Shown: positions 12,511 through 22,219 of the stretch, piece after piece
Layout of the letters: each line of letters opens with the position of its first letter
Position numbering within the stretch: position 1 is the stretch's first letter
Source: Lyophyllum atratum
Taxonomy: Eukaryota; Basidiomycota; Agaricomycetes; Agaricales; Lyophyllaceae
Reading direction: 5' to 3'
Length of the DNA stretch: 64,000 nucleotides
NCBI GenBank assembly: GCA_014905825.1
Contig: JACGCN010000001.1
Span: 2,728,001 to 2,792,000 of the forward strand
Notes under the pieces: generated by a model
Databases searched by the model: none
Told to the model about the DNA's origin: nothing
The model's input: the letters and a program-made list of their open reading frames with translations, nothing else
Program-made: the position numbers and the translations under genes

Positions 12511-13553
12511 ATGGTTCTCGTTGCTAACAAGGTGGTCTGTATAACAGGTTCTTCCAGGGGTATTGGACGTGCTTGGTGAGGGTGCCTGCTCCTTCTTCGG
12601 CGCGCCATTGTGAATATTGATCGGTACCAAGTGCTGTTGATTTCGTTAAGCACGGCGCTTCGGGTTTGATTTTGCATTATCTTGGAGATAGCGAAACTGA
12701 GCAAGAAATCCAATCACTTCGGAGCGAAGTCGAAACGAAAGGCGTCCAAGTCGTGACGGTCGCAGGGGACATAGCAGACCCTGCAACCTCAACGAAGGTT
12801 AGGAAGCAATGTCTGATAATATGCGGTTGCATGACATTTTACATCAGATAGTGGTGGCTGGAACTAAAGCATTTGGTCGAATCGATGTCCTCGTATCGAA
12901 CGCGGGCATATGTCCCTTTGCAGAATTTCTAACGATGCCGCTTGCCACATGGGAAAGAACGCGTCAAGTAAATCTTGACGGGTCCTTCTACATCGTCCAG
13001 GGTACTTTAATCTCGCCTTCGAAGTGGCCCCTGCTCACGCTCGTTTAGCTGTCGCCAATCAGATGAAGGACCAATCTCCTCAAGGCGGATCCATCATAGG
13101 GATCTCATCGATCTCTGCACTTGTAGGGGGTGAACTGCAATGGTATGTGTGCTATTACCACACCGATGTCATTTACAATAGTACTTGTTTCTCAGTCATT
13201 ATACTCCAACGAAAGCTGGGATCCTTTCGCTCATGCAAAGTTGCGCAATCGCATTAGGGAAATACGGCATACGAGCAAATGCTGTCCTTCCGGGGACCAT
13301 TGCGACGGACATCAACAAGCAAGACCTTGCTGATGAAAAGAAACGCGAATACACGGTCAATCGTACGGTTCTCAAGAGACTCGGAGGCGAGTATTATCGA
13401 GGACATGACTTTCTTTGAGTTATGCAAGCTAATTGAATCGCAGCACCCGATGATATTTCGGGCCCCGTCGTGTTCTTAGCAAGTGATCTTGCAAAGTATG
13501 TAACGGGAGCGTCATTGCTAGTTGATGGTGGACTGTTCGTCAATCTCCAATAG
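12511..13553 (+). CDS. LRA1: L-rhamnose 1-dehydrogenase-like SDR
   Basis: A classical short-chain dehydrogenase in several exons. The nucleotide-binding motif is TGSSRGIGRA, with VSNAGICPF as the NNAG-like strand. The active site has GGSIIGISSISALVGGELQ and HYTPTKAG, where Tyr and Lys form the YxxxK pair, followed by GKYGIRANAVLPGTIATDIN. It ends LLVDGGLFVNLQ. This ending and the SSISALVGG block closely resemble fungal L-rhamnose 1-dehydrogenases, which oxidise L-rhamnose to the lactone in the non-phosphorylated pathway. No lactonase, dehydratase or aldolase of that pathway is in the window. The specificity assignment is by recalled similarity, so another sugar is possible. It is convergent with the cupin gene, whose stop lies about 70 bases downstream. 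Confidence 0.8.
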
Positions 13554-13624
13554 AAGGCATGTTTGTCTACGTGTTCCAACAGTTCTTCTTTCACGGCCCG
13601 AAAGGCGGCCCGCACTACCTTATG

Positions 13625-14397
13625 TTACTCGTTTCCAACGAGAGGAAGGAAAGCCGGGACCAAAGCCTCCCCTTTGACGATGGCAGGCTCCGCAGCGATC
13701 AGAACAGTCACCCACCGCGCCCAACCCTTGGCTGGATTTCTCCATGCGTGCAGTGTGCCCTTCTGGACTACCGTATCTCCGGGATTCTTGAGGTGCTTCT
13801 CATTACCGTCCTCCGTTATCAAGATGAGTTCCCCATGAACTACGAAGGGCTAACCGTATCAGCGGCGCTGTTCGATTACACCAAGACAACACTCACCCAG
13901 GATGTTATAGTCTAGGGACGAAGTACGGTGCTACCAGATTCCATCAGCGTTCAAGGCGATAATTCTGCTCAAGAATTGCCAACCATAGGTGTAATAGCTC
14001 CTGGCGCGAGATCAGTAGACCTGAAGTTAGTGCCAGTAGGATGCACGAGTCCATAGTTTGTGAGGTCGTCGATCTTCCGGGTACCACCATCCTCTCTACA
14101 AAATAGTTCGAAGTCAAGATGTCAGTGTCACCTGAGAAGACGTGTAGACTGACAGAGTGTTATTATCATTGGTTGGAACAGAATCGGTTGTTACCCAGAT
14201 AGCAGCAGACTTAGCTCCTCTAACTGATTGCATTTCCTGTGACCGTATCCTCACTAAGGGGCTACTGGCAAAGAACATTTTTGAGGTACCTCCGTGACGA
14301 GTCGCCTGTCACTCTCTACGACGGCCACTCCGTGCTCGTTATGACCCGTCACGATGCGTCGCAAATCGGGGAGATGGTCCGCCAATGGGTTCGACAT
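13625..14397 (-). CDS. Small cupin-domain protein
   Basis: Starts MSNPLADHLPDLRRIVTGHN, with a central GLVHPTGTNFRSTDLAPGAI and a C-terminal exon reading MITEDGNEKHLKNPGDTVVQ, then KGTLHAWRNPAKGWARWVTV. The G-D-x-V-x-Q-x-G-x-x-H-x-W block is the second cupin motif, with the metal-binding His. Single-domain cupins of this length occur widely in fungi and have varied, mostly unknown functions. The start is the ATG at 14395-14397; the longer open frame (from 14484) begins with unrelated sequence. No signal peptide is visible. It lies tail to tail with the rhamnose dehydrogenase-like gene, which does not by itself show a shared pathway. Confidence 0.75.
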
Positions 14398-14679
14398 AGT
14401 GATGAATGATTCAAAGGATGAGATACGTGCAAGACAGACAATTGCGGACTCTGTAAATGGTGCCAAAGAGCGACTGCAATACAATCACATGCCACCCTGC
14501 GACAGATTTGGTTCTGTATGATGCGATATGTGCATGCCTAGAAAAGGGGAAGAAGTGATAAAAGTTGCACATCTTATCACCATCGGGCCCTTGAAGGAAC
14601 CACCAATAAGGATAATCGAATTATGATACACAACTTGTAACGAAAGGTGCCCAAACAGACATGAAAGACTCTTCGGAGG

Positions 14680-16039
14680 CTAAGGAGCAGTGTCTGACAT
14701 GACGACAATGAGCGAGCAGGTATGATGAGGAGAAATAATAACACTTACAATAATAGTACTCATCAATCAACGGGATCCAATCGTGCAGGAATGCCCCAAA
14801 TAGCCCGAGCAGGGGTGCATGGGATGCTCGGGTGGCGAAGGCTTCTAATTTGGGGCTAAAGATGGGAAAGTCAGACGGCCCGGGAAGCAGATACCACAAG
14901 GGACCCACCGAGTGTACGACTCCCAAATGGACCCACGCAAGAGATACCATAACATGTCCCTATCCCGTCTCCCGTATTCCGTTCGCTCAAGTGCAGCAGA
15001 GGGTGGAGGAGTCCTGCGGAGATTACGGGATAACAGTTCCATAATGAGGGCCACGATAATAGGGCGATTAGAATGCCGATCGGAAACAAGTAAGGATACT
15101 GTAAAGGTACGTGGTGAGGTTAGTTCCGATTTAAGACCGTTGGCAATGCTATACTTACCATAGACAAGAGGCCTCAAAATATATATTGACTCGGCGAGCC
15201 AATCCTGAGGTGATGAAAAGGGTTTTACAAGAGAAAGTGACGGCTTCACGGAAGATGTGGTCATGGCCTTTTGGAGTAAATAATCCTCCACCGCGGACTC
15301 CGATCGAGCCGAGAGCAAAGAATGAGGCGGGAGAGGTGTGTGATTGTTTCTCAGATGATCAGGGGTCGCCGGTGGTGATGAAGACGGTGATGAAGGAGCA
15401 AGGGTAGGAGATGACGTGTTGCTGGAAGGAGGAAGAGACATTGGATCAAAGTCGCGCTCAGGAATTGGGGGCGACAATATAGGCCTGCGGGTAATTCCAA
15501 GGAGGACAAATCGAAGTATGGCCCTATAGGGCGGTATATGAGAGAGATAAGAGGGGGATGCCAATGGAGTCAACACACTTGATGGCCTCCAGCAGGACGA
15601 CACTTCTCCATCTTGCCGTCGATGAGACTTTACGCCGTAGCCCCATTTCCACAAGAAGTTCGGTATATTTAATCAATTGGAGAATGCGTGCAGCCCACTT
15701 GTAGATATTGCTCTTCTCGCACCAGGCTCTCGTGTAGCGAGTATGCAGTGAGGCAGGTATGAGTGGACGATACTTACGATCAGCCTGCACAATCCTCGCC
15801 AGTAGCGTGTCATGGTACATGCTCATCGCATCCAGCAGCGCTGAAACTGAAGACGCGAGCATCAGTACGAACGAGGCCAAACGAAAGAGAAAGGACGGAC
15901 GAGCTTCGGACGCCAGCTCGGCATCCTTAAATCGGCCAGGGAGGAACCATGTTATGGACCGCAGGGTAGACTCCAGCGACGAGATAGTAGAGACATTGTT
16001 TATAAGAAAGGCTTCATAGCGAGCGATAGATGAGGACAT
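14680..16039 (-). CDS. PEX16: Peroxisomal membrane biogenesis protein PEX16
   Basis: Begins MSSSIARYEAFLINNVSTIS, followed by LESTLRSITWFLPGRFKDAE, the conserved N-terminal PEX16 segment. Further conserved blocks include IYKWAARILQLIKYTELLVE, the transition into AILRFVLLGITRRP, WLAESIYILRPLVY, and ALERTEYGRRDRDMLWYLLR. The last two exons join to EYYYYTAP and a TAG at 14680-14682. PEX16 is an integral peroxisomal membrane protein that helps PEX3 recruit PEX19-bound membrane proteins. The central part holds a species-type Ser/Pro-rich insert (about residues 200-260). The ATG at 16037-16039 is well supported by the family start. Confidence 0.93.
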
Positions 16040-16376
16040 GGGCCTTTGGGGAATACCAGCCACCAAGAAATGTATAAATCTAAGTGCAACACACACAGAG
16101 CGTGATTCTCGGAAACACACAGTGCCGGATTCACACGCTCCGACGTAGTCCTCGGCGTTGTGCTGTGCATTGCAGGCAACGGAACGACGATCTCAGCTCT
16201 ATTGACCACAGAGCACCTGGTCTCTGAGCTTTGCCCGATATCCACTCGAGGGACAAGTAGTTTCTAGTGTGTTTGGGCCCAACCGTTCATTGTTGATTTT
16301 TTTCGCCTCGTGTACGAAAAGAGACACATGTCAGGGATACATCACACTTGTTCACCGAATTGCCCCATGTCCCCTC
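16040..16376. promoter_or_regulatory. Divergent promoter between PEX16 and the coiled-coil gene
   Basis: A 337-base spacer between two genes transcribed away from each other. Short in-frame ATGs exist on the + strand (from 16269), but the sequence before 16377 does not look coding. No distinct motif is recognised. Confidence 0.4.
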
Positions 16377-17883
16377 ATGCAGCGACCATCCACATCTAAA
16401 GCGCCTCCCCTCGACTATCTGCGCACTAGCCCGGTCAGAGGCCAATTAGAGCCCCATGACCCGAGGACAGCGAAAGGCTGGAGGTACATCCAAACCACCG
16501 ACACCCTTAATCAGCTCAAGGTGATCCACAAGTCAACGGGCGCTTAAATGGAATTCTTACCGTTCTTCTCAGGTCCTGCTGCCCCCGGGCACCGCCTCCA
16601 TGTACGAACAACTTCTCAGGTTCGAAGATTTCGAGCTGCGCAAGAAATCTGGGATGTCTTGGGAACGCATCCTGGAAATCCGTCACCTCAAGGACAGGAT
16701 GATTCGCAAGTGTCAAAAGCTCGCGAAGGCTTCTGCCGCTGCGCCGCAGCCAGGCGAGCGTTTAGGCATCTCTTTTCAAGCAATCGTTGCACCTGCCGAT
16801 TTTCGTGTCAAGGAAATGGAGAAGTGGTTTCTGGACCAACATAAGCGGACCCTTGCGCTTATAAAACAAAAGCGGCATGCGATGGCGCCTTCGAAACCTT
16901 GTCGATGCATAAAGTGCGTGGGATCTACTATCCTACAGAAAGGCATGGCTACTACGGGATCCTCGAATCCCAACCCAAGTTCGAGCCAACAATCCAGACT
17001 TTCATCATCGAAGCCGAAGCCTGAATCCGACATGTTATACCAACAACCCAGGTATCCCTCACAGCCTACGAACGCCCCGCGGACTGGGAAATCCGCAACA
17101 CTGCCTTCGCGATATAAGCCCAGTGCGATAGTTGCATCCCCGCCGACCCGTACGGTCACATCCCCTCCACCTCTCCCCCACCTCTTACGCATACGCAACT
17201 TGGAGACTGGGTTTGACTTGTCAGACGACCCCCAGAAGATTGTTTCTCTGCTTACTGATACACAAGCCGATCCCGTGGCAGAAATATCGTCCTCTGAATC
17301 CGAGTCAGAACCACCGAAGCCCACCAGCGAAGAGTCCACCGTCGCGAAAGGCGAGCTGCGACGGCGGCCGAGTTGCATCAAGCGCTCGAGCACCGCAGAC
17401 TTTTCCAAACGAGTATCCTGGGCTGATAATCAAGAGCTGGTGTCTACGTACCCCTCCGTCGCTCGCGAAGCCCAGGCTTCAGGTTGGTGATGAGTCAATA
17501 CGTCTATTGTTTGATGTTCATCTTCGTTCTGTTCATCTGCAGGCCGCAAATGGGAGGAGGTCCGCGATATCTATATTGAGCAGATGTCTGGGCTCGAAAC
17601 CCTGCATCAGCAGGTTGAGCAGAGTCTGGAGCACCTGCGCTCGGAATCCGAGCATCTGAAGCGCGCCGATGAGACGATAAGACTTCAGAGGGAGCTGCTG
17701 CGTTCAACCTTTCAGCAGCTTGAACGCAAACAGTTGCACTTTCAAGCTAAGGGTGGGCTATACCACTGAATGACATGTTACGCGTTTCGCTTACGCCCTA
17801 GTTGCACAGTGCAAGAAGCTTTGGACGATGCGGACCATGTTCTGTCACTCACCCCCGCGAAGATGGATGAGATCACAACATAA
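16377..17883 (+). CDS. Unknown protein with disordered middle and C-terminal coiled coil
   Basis: Four exons (16377-16520, 16573-17482, 17543-17753, 17811-17883) give 445 residues, all in phase. The N-terminal 150 residues are mostly helical and charged (MYEQLLRFEDFELRKKSGMS, then ERILEIRHLKDRMIRKCQKL). A Ser/Pro-rich stretch of about 180 residues follows, with a CRCIKC pair of cysteines. The C-terminus is a heptad-like coiled coil (LHQQVEQSLEHLRSESEHLK, ADETIRLQRELLRSTFQQLE) and ends KMDEITT. I do not recognise the family. The layout (compact N-terminal helix, linker, coiled coil) would suit a scaffold or cytoskeletal/kinetochore protein, but that is only a guess. The ATG at 16377 begins MQRPSTSKAPPLDYL; an in-frame ATG at 16269 would add a hydrophobic stretch that looks non-coding. 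Confidence 0.8.
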
Positions 17884-18036
17884 TTTATATATTAACGAGT
17901 TTACGACGATTACGACATTTTGACTATAACTCTACGTTGAAGGTCGTTGCGTGTAACCTGAAAGTATACACTGTAATTTCCAGGAAAGCATGAGTAGCTG
18001 ATACGTATGGGGCCATAATTTGGCCCAAGAAAGCTC

Positions 18037-20381
18037 CTAAATAACTCTGCCCTGTTGCCGCTTTGCCTTTGCCTGATTCCACCAACGTTTGACAACGTAG
18101 GCATATGTACAGAGAATGAAGATCGCGAGCGCGATGACAATCCCGAAGACATTGTAACGGCCTCCGGGGGCGCGATCATTGTGTGGGACATTCACATTGA
18201 GGGAGAAACTGCCTGTGCACCAAGAAGGCGTCAATGTCTCGTACGAATGGATAATTCAATCATTACACGCACCAATGAGCGTCTGGATGCAGAGGACTGC
18301 CATACTGACGAAGGTCAGGGACATAACGGCCTTATCGGTCCCGGTTTTCGTGAAGGCAACCCCTGCGCGGAGCTGTGAGAGGTAGGTCGGGTGCGACTGA
18401 CTGAGAATACGTTCATAATGTGCAAGCGCATGCTGCAGCGTCAGGATGTGATCTTGATAAGTTCATGAGTACAGGACAGTATCATAGGCTAATTACCTAC
18501 CTTGCACATCTCCCATGTAGATGGCAACGTCGAGATCGTCATCAGACCTTGTCCCGTTGGAAATGTTGGCACTACTTGAGGTCAGAAGCCGCTTCCTGAT
18601 CTGTGTAACGACCTCTGACTTGGTCGCTAGCAGTCGTGTCAAAGAAGTTACCAGCCTCCTTGTTCTTGCCATGCGCCATAGAGTCATATGAGTCGCACTA
18701 GGCTGTGGAGGTTCCTTCCTAAACGAGCGCCATTTGGTGCCGACGGATCGTCTGAATCGCCGGAAGGCGAGGGAGAATGTGAGTCGAGGTGATAAGAATC
18801 GCGGCCTGATGTGATCTACATTGATCGTGGTCGATTGCTTCTCCGCTGTCTGTTGTTTCTCAATTGCAAGAGAGTCTACCGACGCTGACGTTTTCTCATC
18901 TGGTTCGTGAGACCTCCGTGCTGGTGCTGGTAATGGTTCATTTTGTAGAACGCCGCGAAACGAGGCGCCGCCTGCTGCAGTCAGCACTAAGTCTTCGATC
19001 AGTCACTACCTCTTTCTCAATCTCCTCCAAGAGCGGAAAGAACGAATCAACGATAGAATCCAATATACCATGCGCAATCCAATCTAGATCGTTATTCATG
19101 AAAAAAACGTAAGGAAGCCCTGGAAGAACACACACCCGAAGACATGTTGATAACTTCTTCCAGAAGCATGATACGGTTTCTAACGCGGTCAGTGTGCTCT
19201 GTAGGAAGTTCAAGTCCTTGTGGCTTTGATCTTATGAACGTGGACTGACCAGACATGTCTGTAAAGTGGAACTGGTAATCAAAGGAAGTCACGATGGGAC
19301 GTTCACCTTGGATGTGGAAACAAGGACTCACCGAGCAGATTCCGTCTTTGAAAACTACCAAATATAAATTGGCCTCTCCAACGAGGCCCCCATCTGGCAC
19401 GGAGCTATCCAACGCAGCTGCACCTTCTCTTGCCCCCCTGTTACTGGTATGAATGGGCCGCAGTCTCGATACGCTCGGAAGGAAATGAAATAGTAACCGA
19501 GCTTTGGGAAAAGCTCCAACTTTTCCCTAGGATCACGTTGCAGGATATCTTCTAGTGTAAGGGGATGAAGATGAAGAAGCTTTTTAGAATAAGTATTAGA
19601 AATGTAGAAAAGCGCAGGAAATGTCATGCTTGCCTTTCCGAGTGTACGCATATCCTCCCAAGTTGGGGAGGCAATGTCCAAGTACCAAGCCTTTGGCTTT
19701 GTAGACGGAAGGATCGCAGCAGACGGCTCGCCAGGGGAAGGAAGCATATAGTCGTGATACTCCATGCGACGCTTCTGATGAATTTTGGGTATACGTTGGC
19801 GACTCTGGTTTCGACGTGCCCTGGTCGCCTTCTTTAGGGCAGCGTCGAGCTGCGGCAGGAGAAGCGGCAATGAGGCGGTGCAAGTCACTCGTTGCTTCTT
19901 CGCATCGCATTCCGCAGCCTTCGACTGAGGAGACAGAGACGGAGGCAAGTATAGTGTAAACCTTCGAGGAATCTGCCTCGATTCTTCACGGGCCTTGAGG
20001 CGGGAAATGTGGGCTGCAAAAGTCACGTTCGGACTGTAAGGAGTGGATAGTTGCCGCGCTACGTAGTCTGCGGTTGCGGCTACGGTTGCGCTGCGAACGG
20101 GAGAGGGTGTTTATGGAGGAGCGGGAGGACGATGACGATGAAGATGAAGATGAAGATGAAGATGAGGACGTGTCAGAAGAGTTTCCTCGAGCCCAGCGGG
20201 AGATGGCGAGTTCTACGACGGCGGCAATAGCCCCGAGCCGACCTCCGCCGAGGAACGACGAGGATGACGAGGACGAGGATGAGGATGAGGCAATAGCGGA
20301 GACGGGGCTGGAGGGATGAATGGACTGGCGGGCCGGGATGTCCCCTGTAGATGTCGTTATGGTCGTCGTGGACGTCGACAT
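18037..20381 (-). CDS. CorA-family divalent cation transporter
   Basis: The central part reads as the soluble CorA domain: WYLDIASPTWEDMRTLGK, LLHLHPLTLEDILQRDPREK, and LELFPKLGYYFISFRAYRDC. This pattern fits fungal Mnr2/Alr-type Mg2+ transporters. The C-terminus has two membrane segments, VMSLTFVSMAVLCIQTLIG and FGIVIALAIFILCTYAYVV, followed by KRWW. Between them the CorA signature GMN is replaced by SLN (GSFSLNVNVP, joined across an intron). The N-terminus is poor in motifs. A minus-strand Ser run at 20091-20169 is best read as an intron (GTCCTC...TTCGCAG), because removing it joins RWARGNSSDT to ATVAATADYVARQLSTPYSP in phase. The start is the ATG at 20379-20381. Confidence 0.8.
20091..20169 (-). 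repeat. TCATCT/GATGAA microsatellite inside an intron
   Basis: The + strand here carries repeated GATGAA units, read as TCATCT on the coding strand. The repeat is translatable as a Ser run and also, on the other strand, as an Asp/Glu run, yet splice signals at both ends and the downstream frame support an intron of 79 bases. Confidence 0.6.
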
Positions 20382-20539
20382 CGACGTGGAGAGCAGGTCG
20401 TGAGTCGTCCATTGCGGCGACGGGCACTCGCCAGCCGGGGTGTTGTTATCCTACCGATGCATGCAGTTTACTTGCAAATCTCGCTCAACTTGAACCCTGA
20501 AAGAAATCTTTCCCTTTCATGCCACGTGATACGCTATAT

Positions 20540-21972
20540 TTAGCCTACCCTCCGTCGTTTCTCCCGTCCTCCGTCTCCTCCCTCTGTCCGCCGCTTCTCA
20601 CCGTACGGCCGCGACTTTTTCTCCTTCTGTCCAATCTTCTTCTGTCTCTTTTCAATTGCCTTCTTCACTGCCCGGTTGCCACCATCTGCGGCAAGTGCCT
20701 CATACCGTGCCTTCATCAGCAGCTCACGTTTGTTGGCTGCAGAGCCATGAGCAGATGAATAATCACTGAAAATGCAAACCTACCGTCCTTCAGATGCCAC
20801 TCTCCCTTTCCTTGCTTCCTCCTTTCTCGCTCCTCCTTACTAACCTTGGCAAGCGCCTCCTGCTCAACCTTATCCCGCCGATCCTTGTTGACCAGGCTCT
20901 CCGCACGCTTCACCGCCTGCTCTAACCTCTGTACCTCGTTCGCACGTTCCTCATACGTATCCCGCGGAGAAGACGCGAGGAGCTTCCTTGCCCTTTTTAG
21001 ATTCTCTCGAAGCGTCTGAAGTTCCTTGATATGTGATTCTGCGAGGAAGCCATACGATTTCTGAAATTTGTCTGCTGAAAACTCCCCGGCAAGAGGTAGA
21101 AATCGTGGATCTCGAGGTTGCTATCGGAAAACAGTCAAGCTCACGTCCTCCAAAAAGAAATTATGATCATACCACACTCTGGACATCGACGATAATCCGC
21201 TTTCGGGTCACCGGCCGCTTGGATGTGACTTCTGTGGGACTAAAGGATTCTCGATGAGGCCAAAGCTGCGCGAGTGGTGTGAGCGAACGTACGCATGCTT
21301 GTTCGTCCGCTTTGCAATGTCTTTTCTAGGCTTTAAACTCCACTCTGGTTGCGCCTTCTCCTTTCCTTTCGCGCTCGGAGGCATAGGCTCCTCTCGCTCA
21401 CTTTCGCTCCCGTCCGATTGGTCGGAGTCGACCTCAGCGCGGGAAAGCATATGTTGGGCGTAGCGGAGCGCTCCGAAAGGCAGACCAGATAGATCTGTAT
21501 AGCAATATCATCATTTAATTACCCACAGCTCAGCGTCGCATTAATAACAAAGGGCATACCATTTTCAAGAGTTTTCTGTGTGATTGTGTAGTTCAATAAA
21601 ATAATCTAAAAAGGGCGAATAACTCACGAGGTCTGTAAGCTTCCCTTCCTGTTCCTCCCTATCTTCTTCATCCAACTCGTCCAACTCATCCTCGTCTACC
21701 CACTGAGCAACTCGCGGTGCATCCAGGTCGCCCTCGTCTTCGTCATCCACGAGATCTGTCTCAGAACCTGACTTCCCATCCTCGCTCGAGCCGCTAGCAC
21801 CAGAACCAGAACCTTCCTCTTCGTCGTCGTCGTCCAAGTCGCTGCGAACCTCCTGAGGCAGAGATGGCGGGAGTCGCTTGGCCGGCTTTAGCGTTGAAGA
21901 CGATGCAATTTTGTTATGGGTACCATGAGAAGGCTTCTTTTGCCTAGATGATGGGCGTGGGCCGGGAGCCAT
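20540..21972 (-). CDS. RRP36: rRNA biogenesis protein RRP36
   Basis: Starts MAPGPRPSSRQKKPSHGTHN, followed by a very acidic region (DLDDDDEEEGSGSG, DEDELDELDEEDREEQEGK). The conserved C-terminal RRP36 domain reads DPRFLPLAGEFSADKFQKSY, then GFLAESHIKELQTLRENLKR, AVKRAESLVNKDRRDKVEQE and EWHLKDAEKRELLMKARYEA. It ends in a basic tail (EKRRRVG). RRP36 is a nucleolar factor needed for early pre-rRNA cleavages in 40S subunit maturation. Acid-rich N-terminus and basic C-terminus are usual for the family. It lies head to tail with the CorA gene, about 160 bases apart. Confidence 0.92.
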
Positions 21973-22219
21973 CGTGGGATGTATTGAGGGGTGTTTTGGG
22001 ATCGTTGCAACTTGTAAATTTCACGTCTGAGATCGTGTTGCTTGGCATGATCTTCAAAAACAAACAAGCACCACCATTTCTGATCCATTTCTGCTCGTCT
22101 ATCTCATAGCTTTACATTAGCTTTACATTACAGGATCTCTTTGACTACCATTTTCAACCCTGAATGTCCTATCATCGTCCAAGTCCACTAGCACAAACCT
22201 TCCATTCTCAAGCTTCACG

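Noticed and set aside
12206..14397. A branched-chain or rhamnose metabolic gene cluster
   Set aside because: Only one plausible enzyme of each pathway is present, the genes are in different orientations and the cupin has no known link, so proximity is not enough.
16776..17408. Minus-strand open frame of 210 codons
   Set aside because: It lies wholly inside exon 2 of the coiled-coil gene, whose four exons sum to an exact reading frame. The antisense has no recognisable features.
20074..20319. Plus-strand Asp/Glu-rich open frame of 81 codons
   Set aside because: It is the antisense of the CorA-type gene, made open by GATGAA and GAGGAT repeats. It has no splice partners and low-complexity sequence only.
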